64,000 bases of DNA from Vibrio hangzhouensis (GCF_900107935.1 NZ_FNVG01000011.1:1-64000); one strand, 5' to 3'; positions 17,524 to 27,288 are shown, counted from the stretch's first letter. The notes: generated from the sequence alone by a model not told the origin. Program-made: numbers and translations.

Positions 17524-18858
17524 TCACCCATTTATAGTCGATGACGACAATGTCGGGTTTGCTATGTAGTCCTCTGCTGACGTTATGGCCGCTGCAAGGT
17601 GTCGGGCCAATTCCTCCAGCACATCATTTGAGACCGATTGGGTTTCTTTCAGGCTGTGCTCTGTAGCTATCGCAACATTTCTCAACTGTTCCGCAAATAT
17701 ACTGCCAGAAACACCCTTTAAAGTGTGGGCTATTCGAGTGGCGAGTTCAACATCATCCACCAGATGATGCTGCAGTTTTTCAGCGTCGTTTGCATGCTCG
17801 GCAACAAACACACCAAGCAATAACAACATAGATTCATGGTCACCATCTAAGGTACTCAACATCTTCTCAAAGTGAATAGCTCTTCCAACGGATTCAGATA
17901 GGGAGGGGGGCTGAAAAGCAGGGGGGGCACTCTCGGCTGCAACTCCTGCCGTAGTTGTTTGAGTCACAGTGTCCCTGTACTTTGTGTTACCCTCCGACAG
18001 GTCAACGGGTTGTGGGATTTGCGATGGTTCTGTACCAGCCTGTGGTATTAACCGTGAACCATCAACCTCATCCAGAGAAGAAAAAGAATGCCGATAAGAC
18101 CGAGAATAACGCCACCCTAGTAGCGTCAGAGTCCCTACCAGAATCAAACTCAGTAGAGAGACCATAAACAACTGTTGATTAACCACCTGCTGTGACTGCC
18201 CCTTACGCTGTGAAAGCTCACGAATCACAGGATGGTTCACCACCCTCTCTACCAAAAAGTTTGTATTGGCTGCTCGAGACAGCAATACCGAGGCTTGAGA
18301 ATTCAACGACAACAACTGCTGTCGGTCTGGTTCGGGCAACTGATAGGACAATCGCTGGACTTCTTCCAGTTTCAGATAAACGTGGCGCGGCTCTATAGAT
18401 TCATTAAATAGCGTATCCAACACGATAGAAGAGAGTTCATTACTCAGAGTCCTTCCCGCTAGCGTCAATGAAGGCGTTTTCTCACTGATGTTAGCAATGA
18501 ACTCATCCAGACGTGTTTCATCTTTTGCCAGCAGGGTTGCCTGCTCCACAAACCGTTCTAGTAGGTACACAGTATGGGTTACGTCAGATAGCAACTCCGA
18601 CTGGTTCAACGCTTTTAATTGCAGGGCTTGCGCATGAAGTAACTGAATATCCAGTTCTATTTGAACAGAAAACTGGGAACGGTAGGGCTGAGCAAGAAAG
18701 AGGGTTTGTTGCAGTTTATTGATGCTGGTTGAAATCTCATCGATCAAGTGATTGGTTTTTTCTTCTTGTGTTGCAATATGAAGAATGAGCACTATCCCCA
18801 ATGCCCAGGCAGCGGTTGTCGTAGCAACGTAGATAAAAAGACGGTTGATAGAGTTCAA
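17524..18858 (-). CDS. Membrane-anchored Hpt-domain protein (orphan phosphotransfer protein)
   Basis: A 444-residue protein. Helix 1 (about 8-28) and helix 2 (about 232-250) flank a helical periplasmic domain of about 200 residues, the topology of a sensor kinase input module. The cytoplasmic part has a low-complexity linker and then a C-terminal Hpt domain with RIAHTLKGVSGSIF; H378 is the predicted phospho-accepting histidine. There is no HATPase, HisKA or receiver domain, and no kinase or regulator gene adjacent. It therefore must receive phosphate from another system. It could be the sensing half of a split phosphorelay, which is inference. The ATG at 18858 has only a weak SD. Confidence 0.85.
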   Translation of the reverse strand: MNSINRLFIYVATTTAAWALGIVLILHIATQEEKTNHLIDEISTSINKLQQTLFLAQPYRSQFSVQIELDIQLLHAQALQLKALNQSELLSDVTHTVYLLERFVEQATLLAKDETRLDEFIANISEKTPSLTLAGRTLSNELSSIVLDTLFNESIEPRHVYLKLEEVQRLSYQLPEPDRQQLLSLNSQASVLLSRAANTNFLVERVVNHPVIRELSQRKGQSQQVVNQQLFMVSLLSLILVGTLTLLGWRYSRSYRHSFSSLDEVDGSRLIPQAGTEPSQIPQPVDLSEGNTKYRDTVTQTTTAGVAAESAPPAFQPPSLSESVGRAIHFEKMLSTLDGDHESMLLLLGVFVAEHANDAEKLQHHLVDDVELATRIAHTLKGVSGSIFAEQLRNVAIATEHSLKETQSVSNDVLEELARHLAAAITSAEDYIANPTLSSSTING

Positions 18859-18888
18859 CGACGGCTCCCCTTCCCTGATGGTTGAGTC

Positions 18889-18915
18889 AAAAAAGCGCTA
18901 CGTCCGGTAGCGCTT
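18889..18915 (-). terminator. Terminator after yejK
   Basis: AAGCGCTAC/GTAGCGCTT stem with a 5-base loop; the - strand continues into a T-run. It separates yejK from the Hpt gene. Confidence 0.9.
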
Positions 18916-18920
18916 GGGCA

Positions 18921-19919
18921 TTATCGATTACGAGTCAGCTGATCTCTGAGGTTAGGAGGTGTTCCCTTAATCGTCAGAGTGTCCGTTTCCGGATCGTAAA
19001 ATACACGCTCACCTAGCAACAGGCTATCAAAGCTCAGGTTAAGGCCGCCACCGGCACCGACAAACTTTGTGAGCTTACGAACAGTTGAACGATCGGCCGG
19101 AAAGCTATCTTCCAGCTCATAGCCTTGCTCTTGAGTGTAATCTAAAAAGCTTGAACCTTCATTGCTCGGCAGTTCACCGGACAACTCTTTGATCTGAACT
19201 TCATCGCCCGCCTTTAGCTGATCATTACAGTAATCATAAACTTGTTTCTTGTAGCTGACGGTTTCGTCTTTATCCAACTGAGCATCGGCGCAGAAGTCTT
19301 CAACAGCCTGCATCAGAATCGTGTTCTGTTGTTTGGTATCCAACCCGACTTCAGCTTGCAAAAAGTCCAGGAAGAAATCTGCAACTTTACGCCCTACTCT
19401 CCCCTTGATATAGGTTAGGTAGCGATTCGAACTCTTATCGAGCTCATAACTGGTTAGATCGATACGGGCGGCAATATCCATTTTAGCGATATCAAGGTAA
19501 TCAATAGAGCCAATGTTAAGCCCCTCTGTGATTTGCAGGCTATTGTACGAAGGTAACAAGCCTATGAACAGGTAATCAGTAGCCAGAGACTGATACTGAG
19601 CCATTACTAGAGTTCCCGCCTCCGCGAAGGGGTACTTCGCAAGTTCGGTTTTAAGTCTCTCTGCACTGTCTTGAGAGAACGAATAAAAATCCTTGTCCCC
19701 TTTTAGCAGCTCACTCAACCAAACCTGAAAATCACTTTCATTTGTGAAGGAACCAAATCCCTTTCCAGCTTTCGAATTAAAGACGCGATGAAGCTCAGCA
19801 ACCAGGCTTTCGGTAGAATTATCGTTAGGTAGTAGTGCTTCACGATAGTGAACGACCAGTTCTTCCTGCTCATTTATCGCCAACTGGTGTAAAATAACGT
19901 TAGATAGATTCAAACTCAT
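18921..19919 (-). CDS. yejK: Nucleoid-associated protein YejK (NdpA)
   Basis: A 332-residue cytoplasmic protein of the NA37/YejK family, starting MSLNLSNVILHQLAINEQ and ending in the conserved FDSLLLGERVFYDPETDTLTI region. E. coli YejK binds the nucleoid and interacts with topoisomerase IV and gyrase. Length matches (E. coli 335). It is divergent from yejL-yejM across 84 bp, the same arrangement as in E. coli. Confidence 0.95.
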   Translation of the reverse strand: MSLNLSNVILHQLAINEQEELVVHYREALLPNDNSTESLVAELHRVFNSKAGKGFGSFTNESDFQVWLSELLKGDKDFYSFSQDSAERLKTELAKYPFAEAGTLVMAQYQSLATDYLFIGLLPSYNSLQITEGLNIGSIDYLDIAKMDIAARIDLTSYELDKSSNRYLTYIKGRVGRKVADFFLDFLQAEVGLDTKQQNTILMQAVEDFCADAQLDKDETVSYKKQVYDYCNDQLKAGDEVQIKELSGELPSNEGSSFLDYTQEQGYELEDSFPADRSTVRKLTKFVGAGGGLNLSFDSLLLGERVFYDPETDTLTIKGTPPNLRDQLTRNR

Positions 19920-20003
19920 AGTGAAATTATTATCGTTGCTGTTTCGTTTGTGATGCAGAGTAGGGTATCATAAGCCGCTTTCATTATCATTAGCAGAGTC
20001 TTT

Positions 20004-20231
20004 ATGCCAATTACATCTAAATACACCGATCAACAAGTTGAACAGATCCTTTCAGAGGTGGCTGCCGTTCTTGATAAGCACGGTGCCGGAGCTGAGCTTT
20101 CACTTATGATTGCCGGTAATATCGCAACCAATGTCTTAAATCAGAACGTTGCTCCTTCACAACGCCAGGCAATTGCGGAAAAATTCTCTAAGGCTCTGAT
20201 TTCTTCGTTAGAAACGAAAGACCAACACTAA
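20004..20231 (+). CDS. yejL: YejL family protein (DUF1414)
   Basis: A 75-residue small cytoplasmic protein starting [19 protein letters not shown], the form typical of YejL. The function is unknown. It is 25 bp upstream of yejM and almost certainly co-transcribed with it, as in E. coli. Confidence 0.93.
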   Translation: MPITSKYTDQQVEQILSEVAAVLDKHGAGAELSLMIAGNIATNVLNQNVAPSQRQAIAEKFSKALISSLETKDQH

Positions 20232-20256
20232 TAAATAACGGAATAAAAAACGGCAG

Positions 20257-22083
20257 ATGGTAGACAGCGAAAACTCATATGGTGAACGAGTCTCCCGACT
20301 AGTAGGTTGGGGACATTGGTTCGCGTTCTTCAATATTATCGCAGCAATGTTGATAGGTACGCGTTATATTGCCGCCTCACCATGGCCCGACACCCTTTTC
20401 GGTCAGATCTATTTGCTGAGTTCCTGGATTGGTCACTTTGGCTTTCTGGTGTTCGCGCTTTACCTATTGGTGCTGTTTCCACTGACGTTTATTGTTCCGT
20501 CACGTAAGCTTTTCAGACTGCTTGCGGTGTGCTTTGCCACATTTGGCCTGACTGTATTGTTGATCGACACACAGGCCTACCAGTCAATTAACTTGCACTT
20601 GTCCCCTGTCGTTTGGGAATTGTTGTTTAACGATGAAAGCAGTCCGGTCAGCTCTGATTTACAACACCTGTTTATCGTTTTACCCCCAATATTCTTAGTT
20701 CAACTCGCTCTGTCTGAATGGGTTTGGCGCAAGCAGCGTAAGTTGTCACACAAGCATGTCGGCCGTCCTCTGGCAGCACTGTTCTTCGTTTGTTTCATTG
20801 CCAGCCACTTGATTTTTATCTGGGCTGACGCGTTTTTCTACAATCCAATCACAGTTCAGAAAGCCAATTTCCCGCTTTCCTATCCAATGACGGCGAAGTC
20901 ATTTATGGAGAAACATGGTCTGTTGGACAGAGATGAGTATCTGAAGAAGCTTAAAGAAAACGCAGATGGCATTGATCTAGTGAACTACCCGCTGAGCGAA
21001 ATCGAGTTTAACCGCCGCTCTGAGAACCTGAATGTATTGGTGGTCAGTATCAATAATTTACGTAGCGATATGCTATCGGCAGAAACAATGCCAAGCAGCT
21101 ACGCTTTTGCCCTGAATAATCAAAACTTCATCAACCATTACAGCTCGAGTAACGATGACTTTGGTGTGTTCGGACTGATGTATGGACTGCCAAGTAGCTA
21201 TGCGAGCAGCATAAAAGCACAGGGCAGCGAACCTCTGTTTCTGTCGATTCTGAAAGACCAGGGCTATACCTTTAAGCTCTACAGTGGGGATAACTTTGCT
21301 GACGACCTGTACACTGAAACAATTTTCCGCAAGTTCCCGCTCGTCGACTTAACCAAAGCAGACCGTGATAGCACCTCTTCTCTGACCACAGTTTCCGACA
21401 GCGCCGCTATCGAGCAGTGGAAAGCAGACATAGAGGCATCTTCCAACAAGCCTTGGTTTAGCTACGTAGAATTGACGACAGTAGATAATTTCAATATTTA
21501 TCAGCCAACAGCACCAAATTTGTCCCCAGAACAACAGTTTATTTCGGCCTATTCCGCTGCAGCAACCGCCGCTGACGGTGAGTTTGCTAAAATACTGCAA
21601 ACCTTGGTGGACCAAAAACTGATGGACAAAACCATCATTGTTCTGACGTCTAACCACGGTACCGAATTCAATGAGACTAAGACTCGCAGCTGGGGATCCA
21701 ATACCAACTACAGTCAATACCAACTGCGTGTTCCTATGGTCATTCGCTGGCCAGGTAAACTGGCTGCGGACTATACCCATATGACTAGCCACTTAGATTT
21801 GTCTGTTACCCTCATGCAGGATTTGAGTGGGGTCTCGACAAACGCGAAAAACTACAGTAGTGGTAGAAACCTGTTTGACGAACGCAAACGTAAGTGGGTC
21901 ATTGCCGGTGATACGCGCGAATTAGCGTTGATCACTGACAAAGATACTACGGTGGTTGATAAATTCGGCAACTACAACCTTTATGATCATAACTATAACA
22001 AGTTAGATGATAAGAATCCCAAACTGCCGATTTTAATGCAAGGTTTTACCGAATTGCAGCGTTTTTATGCAAAAAGTCAGTAA
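20257..22083 (+). CDS. yejM: YejM/PbgA/LapC inner-membrane sulfatase-like protein
   Basis: A 608-residue protein with five N-terminal membrane helices (DUF3413, about 1-200) and a periplasmic alkaline-phosphatase/sulfatase-fold domain (about 250-600). In E. coli the protein senses periplasmic lipid A and controls LpxC proteolysis through LapB, setting LPS synthesis. The sulfatase domain of the family lacks a usual metal site. VLTSNHGTEFNETKTRSWG corresponds to the degenerate catalytic loop. A tRNA-Pro gene follows 63 bp after the stop. Confidence 0.94.
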   Translation: MVDSENSYGERVSRLVGWGHWFAFFNIIAAMLIGTRYIAASPWPDTLFGQIYLLSSWIGHFGFLVFALYLLVLFPLTFIVPSRKLFRLLAVCFATFGLTVLLIDTQAYQSINLHLSPVVWELLFNDESSPVSSDLQHLFIVLPPIFLVQLALSEWVWRKQRKLSHKHVGRPLAALFFVCFIASHLIFIWADAFFYNPITVQKANFPLSYPMTAKSFMEKHGLLDRDEYLKKLKENADGIDLVNYPLSEIEFNRRSENLNVLVVSINNLRSDMLSAETMPSSYAFALNNQNFINHYSSSNDDFGVFGLMYGLPSSYASSIKAQGSEPLFLSILKDQGYTFKLYSGDNFADDLYTETIFRKFPLVDLTKADRDSTSSLTTVSDSAAIEQWKADIEASSNKPWFSYVELTTVDNFNIYQPTAPNLSPEQQFISAYSAAATAADGEFAKILQTLVDQKLMDKTIIVLTSNHGTEFNETKTRSWGSNTNYSQYQLRVPMVIRWPGKLAADYTHMTSHLDLSVTLMQDLSGVSTNAKNYSSGRNLFDERKRKWVIAGDTRELALITDKDTTVVDKFGNYNLYDHNYNKLDDKNPKLPILMQGFTELQRFYAKSQ

Positions 22084-22146
22084 ATCAAATATTTAATGCT
22101 ATTTGAGTCTTGACCAATATATTTGACTGGTTTAGATTAAACCCAT

Positions 22147-22223
22147 CGGACTGTAGCGCAGCTTGGTAGCGCACCGTCATGGGGTGTCGGGGGTCGCTGG
22201 TTCAAATCCAGTCAGTCCGACCA
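22147..22223 (+). tRNA. tRNA-Pro (anticodon GGG)
   Basis: 77 nt with encoded CCA. The acceptor stem CGGACTG/CAGTCCG is perfect. The D-arm is GCGC-AGCTTGGTA-GCGC, the anticodon loop is ATGGGGT with GGG, and the T-loop is TTCAAAT. The anticodon arm is nearly identical to E. coli proL, including its non-paired T-T position. Confidence 0.97.
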
Positions 22224-22228
22224 TATTT

Positions 22229-22258
22229 AAGCCCCTAGTGAAAACTAGGGGCTTTTTA
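22229..22258 (+). terminator. Terminator after tRNA-Pro
   Basis: AAGCCCCTAGT/ACTAGGGGCTT stem over GAAA, followed by TTT. It lies 5 bases after the tRNA end. Confidence 0.93.
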
Positions 22259-22384
22259 CTAAAGATATGTTTAGTTTTTGGACACCCAACCCTCTAATTT
22301 GACTCAACTGCTTATAATTACAGCAAACGAACAAAATAGGGGTTTACAAACAGTAAGATGCCCATTACTATGCGCATCAACAAC

Positions 22385-22475
22385 GGAGAGATGGCTGAGT
22401 GGTTGAAAGCACCGGTCTTGAAAACCGGCATACGTTAATAGCGTATCTAGGGTTCAAATCCCTATCTCTCCGCCA
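22385..22475 (+). tRNA. tRNA-Ser (anticodon TGA)
   Basis: 91 nt with encoded CCA and a long variable arm (CATACGTTAATAGCGTAT), as expected for a class II tRNA. The acceptor stem is GGAGAGA/TCTCTCC. The anticodon stem-loop is CCGGT-CTTGAAA-ACCGG with TGA. It lies about 160 bp after tRNA-Pro, beyond that gene's terminator, so it has its own promoter. Confidence 0.97.
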
Positions 22476-22896
22476 CATTCTGAAAAGGCCGCTACTATGT
22501 AGCGGCCTTTTTGCATTTCTGGCTATCAATTGATGGATGCTACTTACATCGGCTTCCAAAACTTCCCACAGGCCTAACAAGCCTGTTGAGATATCCTTTA
22601 GCCTATCACTTCGCTTGGTACTGATAACCTGCATTTTTCACCGGATAACAAGGCAAATATACCTCGCCGTTCAACAACGCGATTGTAGAACTCGTTGCGT
22701 TTTATGCCACCTACATTGAAGGGAAAGTAAAATATTGTTCAGGAAGGGTAAAGCTCAGACGGGTAGGTTTGATAGTAGAGGAATGCTTTTTCTGTCACGG
22801 AAAACAGAAAACAAAGCTCGAAAGACAGAAAAACAATCAGCAATTGATATGAATGTTGCTCAGCCGTCACTGAGCAATTCTATCTAATTTTCAGCA
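22476..22896. other. Gap between tRNA-Ser and DUF2986 gene
   Basis: 421 bp. It begins with the tRNA-Ser terminator. The rest has no credible gene, and I recognise no operator or RNA motif. Confidence 0.5.
22484..22513 (+). terminator. Terminator after tRNA-Ser
   Basis: AAAGGCCGCTAC/GTAGCGGCCTTT stem over a 3-base loop, followed by a T-run. Confidence 0.95.
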
Positions 22897-23094
22897 CTAA
22901 GCGGCAGGTTGTTCGACAACTTCGAGTGCACCCTGCTCTGCTGAATCACTGTTTGCCAATTGCTCCGCTTCCATTTTCGCACGCTCAGCCTTAGAGATGT
23001 AGCGGGGTTTGTTTTTACCTGCACCGTTCTTTTTGGCATTGGCTTTTTTCATGCGAGCTTTGTGAATTTGATTAATTTTCTTTTTGCGGTTCAT
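22897..23094 (-). CDS. DUF2986 family small basic protein
   Basis: A 65-residue protein when started at the ATG at 23094 (MNRKKKINQIHKARMKKANA), the conserved beginning of DUF2986 proteins in Vibrio and relatives; upstream in-frame codons are not conserved-looking. The first half is strongly basic and the C-terminus acidic (EQGALEVVEQPAA). The composition suggests RNA or ribosome binding, but no function is known. It is 55 bp downstream of the Nudix gene and probably the last gene of that operon. Confidence 0.82.
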   Translation of the reverse strand: MNRKKKINQIHKARMKKANAKKNGAGKNKPRYISKAERAKMEAEQLANSDSAEQGALEVVEQPAA

Positions 23095-23149
23095 CAGTTG
23101 GTACCTTGCTGTCTTGCTGAGGGGCTGCATAATACAGATCCTGAGCAAT

Positions 23150-23638
23150 TTAATCTAGGTGGTTAACGTCGTCTTGGTCTCCCTGAACATAACTGCCCAG
23201 ATGCGTTGAGAAACGCTGCTGCTCAACAAGTGGCAGCAACACCGAAACCAAATCAGCGGGGAAAACCTTGTACTGCTCGAGTTCATCGATATCCACCCAG
23301 CTCACTTGTTGTATATAATCAGCATCATTAAGTCCATGAAGATTACCAAGAGAGAGTTCACCCCGCCACGAGTCGATTAAGTAGAACAGTTCTACATGAT
23401 AACGGTCACTGGATGTCTCATGAAACTCTCTGACACATATCAATGGCCCCACTGACACTTCCAGCCCTGTCTCTTCTCTGAATTCACGTACAAGCGCACT
23501 CTTTGTCGTCGCATCCGTATCCTCCAGACCTCCTCCTGGCGGAATCCAGTACTCGCCAGAATACTCGTCTGCCACCCTAAGCATCAGTATCTTATTATCT
23601 CTAACTGCAATCCCTGCAGCACGGATCCTGTGTTTCAT
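23150..23638 (-). CDS. Nudix hydrolase
   Basis: A 162-residue protein with a Nudix box, GLEDTDATTKSALVREFREE plus TGL. The metal-binding REFREETGL core is intact. The first glutamate of the G-x5-E consensus is alanine, a variation seen in some members. It likely hydrolyses a nucleoside diphosphate derivative; the substrate cannot be read from sequence. The start at 23638 overlaps the stop of the deacetylase-like gene (TAATG), so translation is coupled. The longer reading from 23734 would lie inside that gene. Confidence 0.88.
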   Translation of the reverse strand: MKHRIRAAGIAVRDNKILMLRVADEYSGEYWIPPGGGLEDTDATTKSALVREFREETGLEVSVGPLICVREFHETSSDRYHVELFYLIDSWRGELSLGNLHGLNDADYIQQVSWVDIDELEQYKVFPADLVSVLLPLVEQQRFSTHLGSYVQGDQDDVNHLD

Positions 23639-24582
23639 TAACGATTCCTCAATTGATAGGCCGCATCGATCAATGACATATGGATCGGCACTAACTGTTC
23701 GTGGTTGGAGCGATAACCACCCCCCACAACACACGCAACAGGTATTCCTCCTCGTTCACAGCTTGTAAGCAACCAAGAGTCTCGCTCGCGAATCCCCTCC
23801 AGAGTCACATCCAAATAGCCAAGCTCGTCGTGTTGATGGATATCCACACCTGCATCAAAAATCACCAAGTCAGGTTGATGAAGCCGCAGTGCCAGTTCAA
23901 CCACCTGCTTAAAACTGCTGAGATACTCTTTGTCACCCGTCCCACGAGGAAACGGTACATCCAAATCGGACTCAGGCTTACGTGCCGGGAAGTTCTTGTC
24001 ACAGTGCAGCGATAGGGTCACAATCTCCGGACTGTGTGTTGCCAGAGTGGCACTGCCATCTCCATGGTGAACGTCACTGTCTATGATAAGCACCTTGTCA
24101 GCCCCCAGTTCGAGGCCATGCCTGGCTGCGATGACCAGATCATTAAACAGACAAAAACCACTTCCAAAATCATAATGGGCATGATGATAACCACCACTCA
24201 GGTGAATTGACACGCCCTCCCTTAACGCAAGCTCCACTGCAAGGCAGGTTCCGCCAGCAGAAGTCAGTGTTCTTTCGATCAACCGTTCACTCCAGGGAAA
24301 ACCGATTCGCCTAAGCTGAGCAGCAGGCAGGCTCCCCTTGATAAGCGCATCGACATAGTGTTCGCAGTGCACCGATTTGACCAGTTGCTCAGTCACAGGA
24401 GTGGGAGTTGCGATCACAAAGGTGTGGTTGGTTTCGCCAAGATATTTGTGCTCTATTGCCTCATAAAGCAGCCGGTACTTATTAATGGGGTAGCGATGCC
24501 CCTCCGGCAATGGCAGAGCGGAATAAATAGGATGGTAGATCAATGGAATAGGTTTATTCTGCATCTGGTGTTGTGATTTCAT
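23638..24582 (-). CDS. Histone deacetylase family (acetoin utilisation/APAH-like) hydrolase
   Basis: A 314-residue zinc amidohydrolase of the class I/II deacetylase superfamily. The catalytic histidine pair is in GGYHHAHYDFGSGFCLFND, metal ligands are D and H in DSDVHHGDGSA and D in FDAGVDIHQHDELG, and the C-terminal GGGYRSN loop is present. Bacterial members deacetylate acetyl-lysine, acetylpolyamines or other amides; which one applies here is open. It overlaps the Nudix gene and lies 35 bp from a divergent SDR gene. The first ATG lacks an SD, so a later start (24564) is possible. Confidence 0.9.
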   Translation of the reverse strand: MKSQHQMQNKPIPLIYHPIYSALPLPEGHRYPINKYRLLYEAIEHKYLGETNHTFVIATPTPVTEQLVKSVHCEHYVDALIKGSLPAAQLRRIGFPWSERLIERTLTSAGGTCLAVELALREGVSIHLSGGYHHAHYDFGSGFCLFNDLVIAARHGLELGADKVLIIDSDVHHGDGSATLATHSPEIVTLSLHCDKNFPARKPESDLDVPFPRGTGDKEYLSSFKQVVELALRLHQPDLVIFDAGVDIHQHDELGYLDVTLEGIRERDSWLLTSCERGGIPVACVVGGGYRSNHEQLVPIHMSLIDAAYQLRNR

Positions 24583-24617
24583 TTATAATGAAGTCATCTT
24601 ATCGTCAGGAAGCCATT

Positions 24618-25304
24618 ATGAAAACCGTATTCGTTACCGGAGCCAATCGTGGAATTGGACTAGCGCTGGCCAAAAAGTTTCTCGAAGCCGGATATCAGGT
24701 TCATGCCACATACCGTAGTGCCAGCAGCGCGCATGAATTGCTGTCGCTGGAAGTCAGTGAATCAAATCTCATTACCCACGCACTGGACGTCACAAACTAC
24801 GAGGCAACACAAAGGCTGGCCTCCCAGTTACCCAAGCTGGATGTGGTTATCAATAATGCGGGCTACTATGGTCCTAAAGGCTATGGCTTAGGTAATACTG
24901 ATGTAGATGAATGGCGCAAGGTTTTGGAGGTCAATACGATCGCTCCTTTGAAACTCATTGAAGCCTTGCATCCCAAATTGGTCGACTCCAAGATAAAGAA
25001 AATCGCCTGCTTGTCTTCCAAGGTAGGAAGCATGACCGAAAATACCTCTGGTGGCGGCTATATTTATCGCTCTTCCAAGGCTGCGCTGAACTCTGTAGTG
25101 AAGAGTCTGAGCAATGACTTATCCTCACAAGGTTTTACCGTATTAGCTCTACACCCTGGTTGGGTACAAACAGAAATGGGTGGGCCAAATGCCTTAATCT
25201 CAACCACCGAGTCGGCAAATGGTTTGTTTCAGGTGATAGAGCACGCGGCTATAGAAGATTCGGGGCGCTTCATTAATTACAGCGGCGAAACGCTTCCCTG
25301 GTAA
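24618..25304 (+). CDS. Short-chain dehydrogenase/reductase
   Basis: A 228-residue classical-type SDR with all motifs: TGANRGIG at residues 7-14, NNAGYYGPKG, the catalytic serine in ACLSSKVGS, YRSSK for the catalytic tyrosine and lysine, and an ALHPGWVQTEMGG loop. NADP(H) preference is suggested by the basic residue after the glycine motif. The start at 24618 has SD AGGAA at good spacing; the in-frame upstream ATG at 24573 would overlap the divergent gene. The substrate is unknown. It resembles C-factor-type and YciK-like SDRs. Confidence 0.9.
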   Translation: MKTVFVTGANRGIGLALAKKFLEAGYQVHATYRSASSAHELLSLEVSESNLITHALDVTNYEATQRLASQLPKLDVVINNAGYYGPKGYGLGNTDVDEWRKVLEVNTIAPLKLIEALHPKLVDSKIKKIACLSSKVGSMTENTSGGGYIYRSSKAALNSVVKSLSNDLSSQGFTVLALHPGWVQTEMGGPNALISTTESANGLFQVIEHAAIEDSGRFINYSGETLPW

Positions 25305-25341
25305 ACCGATATTGCCCAGTAGCTGTACAGAAGCTATGGTC

Positions 25342-27288
25342 TCAGCCGCGGCTTTTTGATACGCTTTTCTTACCTTTACTGTAACGGCGCTTTTTAAAGG
25401 CAGGCCTTTCAACTTTTGGTAAGTTCTTCAGTGACTCTGGTACTGGTCCTGTCTTCACCTGACCCATTAACTGCGCCAGTCTTGAATGCAATTCAGCCAT
25501 AAATGGCGTATAGGAGTGGGTTTTTTCCGCCATCCCTTGTAGCTGGAACTCCCAATGTGCGGTCATGTCGGGATAGGTAGATTCACCTGGCAGTGCATGG
25601 ATCAGGCCTCGTCCTGCCGAGGTACTGAGTACTGACTTGCCCTGTCGGTTGAGTAGCTGCCTTTTAAACAGCGTATCCAATATGCCAGCACGCGTCGCTT
25701 CGGTGCCGATACCATCCGTCTCTCTTAAGATCTTCTTTAATGACTTGTCTTCAACAAAACGACTGATGCCAGTCATCGCTTGCAATAACGTAGCTTCGGT
25801 AAAATGACGAGGCGGCTCGGTTTTCTTTTCGCCTATCACACCTTCACGACAAACAAGCTCGATGCCTACATCCAGAGGAGGAACCGCATCCACCCCCTCC
25901 TCTTGCTCATCGGCATTTTTTCCCAACAGAGCTCTCCAACCGGGCTCCTGTAGACGTTTGCCCTTAGCGATAAAACGTCCCCCCTGAATGTCAAATTCAA
26001 GCATGGCTTCTGCATACACTGCTGGGGGATAAAACTGCATAATGTATTGTCTGGCTATCAAGCCATAGATTTTTTCTTCAAAGCCCGAAAGGACCCCTGC
26101 CGCTTTCTTAGGCGTCGGAATAATGGCGTGATGAGCATCGACTTTATTGTCGTTCCACGCTTTTGATTTTCTACCGATGTCAGCACCAGCAACCGCCTGT
26201 TGATACTCACGACTATTGTTGTCAATTGCGGCAAGAACATCATTAGCCTGATGGAAATGGTCTTTTGGCAAATAACGGTTGTCGGAGCGCGGGTAGGTGA
26301 TCAGCTTATGTTTTTCGTACAACGCCTGACACACGTCCAGTACCTGCTGTGCGCTCATGTTGTAGCGCTTTGCAGCATCGATTTGCAATGCCGACAATGA
26401 ATAAGGCAGTGGCGCGTTCTGTCTTGTTGATTTGTGTTCCGACTTGACGACTTTTGCAGGCTGTCCCTGGATTCTGCTGGCAACATTTTCCACCAGCTTT
26501 TTGTTCAGGACACGACCTTCATCATCTTGCCATGGCTGGCACGCTTCACTCGGTTTCCACTTGGCTCTGATATCGAACGATGCCCCCTTATCGTGATAAG
26601 GGATCAAGGCATGCAAAGTAAAGTAGTCTTTGGGGATAAAGTTTTCAATTTCTTCATCTCGACGAACCACCAACCCCAATACCGGCGTCTGTACCCGCCC
26701 CACAGATAATACACCCTGATAACCAGCCTTCTGGCCAAGCAAGGTATAAGCACGGGACATATTCATGCCGTAAAGCCAATCGGCACGGGAACGCGCCAAT
26801 GCAGACACCGACAAAGGCACGAATTCGCGATTCATGCGCATGTTATTGAGCGCTTTTTTTACCGCTGGTAAGTTAAGGTCACTAATCAGCAGACGCTGTG
26901 CGGTCTCTTTCTTAGATTTAGGGACTTTGCAGTAATCGATGACTTCGTCCACCAACAACTGCCCTTCTCTGTCGGGATCACCGGCATTGACGATGGTGGT
27001 AGCATTCTTGAGTAGCTTCTTAACCGCAGTTAACTGCTTGGACGCGCTCTTTCGGGGTCTTAACTGCCACTGTTCTGGGATAATGGGCAAGTCGGCCAAA
27101 TTCCACTTCTTGTAACGCTCGTCATAAGCGTCTGGCTCAACCTGCTCAAGTAGATGACCAATACACCAGGTCACAACGTCGCCATTGCCACATTGAATAA
27201 ACCCGTCCCCTTTCTTTTGAGGATTGGGTAAGGCGGCAGCGATAGCTCGCCCTAAGCTGGGTTTTTCTGCAATAAAAAGACGGGTCAT
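25342..27288 (-). CDS. topB: DNA topoisomerase III
   Basis: A 648-residue type IA topoisomerase. The N-terminal TOPRIM domain begins [20 protein letters not shown] and includes [17 protein letters not shown]. The active-site tyrosine is in [13 protein letters not shown] (about 330). The decatenation-loop region and a basic tail ([17 protein letters not shown]) follow, with no zinc-finger domain, as in E. coli TopB (653). It decatenates replication intermediates. Its position near ydjA, sppA and ansA is the enteric order. Confidence 0.96.
   Translation of the reverse strand: MTRLFIAEKPSLGRAIAAALPNPQKKGDGFIQCGNGDVVTWCIGHLLEQVEPDAYDERYKKWNLADLPIIPEQWQLRPRKSASKQLTAVKKLLKNATTIVNAGDPDREGQLLVDEVIDYCKVPKSKKETAQRLLISDLNLPAVKKALNNMRMNREFVPLSVSALARSRADWLYGMNMSRAYTLLGQKAGYQGVLSVGRVQTPVLGLVVRRDEEIENFIPKDYFTLHALIPYHDKGASFDIRAKWKPSEACQPWQDDEGRVLNKKLVENVASRIQGQPAKVVKSEHKSTRQNAPLPYSLSALQIDAAKRYNMSAQQVLDVCQALYEKHKLITYPRSDNRYLPKDHFHQANDVLAAIDNNSREYQQAVAGADIGRKSKAWNDNKVDAHHAIIPTPKKAAGVLSGFEEKIYGLIARQYIMQFYPPAVYAEAMLEFDIQGGRFIAKGKRLQEPGWRALLGKNADEQEEGVDAVPPLDVGIELVCREGVIGEKKTEPPRHFTEATLLQAMTGISRFVEDKSLKKILRETDGIGTEATRAGILDTLFKRQLLNRQGKSVLSTSAGRGLIHALPGESTYPDMTAHWEFQLQGMAEKTHSYTPFMAELHSRLAQLMGQVKTGPVPESLKNLPKVERPAFKKRRYSKGKKSVSKSRG

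Noticed and set aside
22147..22475. tRNA-linked integrated element
   Set aside because: The tRNA genes have intact ends and terminators. I see no integrase, direct-repeat attachment site or foreign gene nearby.
22377..22634. 85-codon frame antisense to tRNA-Ser containing RDRDLNPRYAINV
   Set aside because: This is the well-known spurious reading produced by the reverse strand of a tRNA-Ser gene; it has no SD and lies across the tRNA and its terminator.
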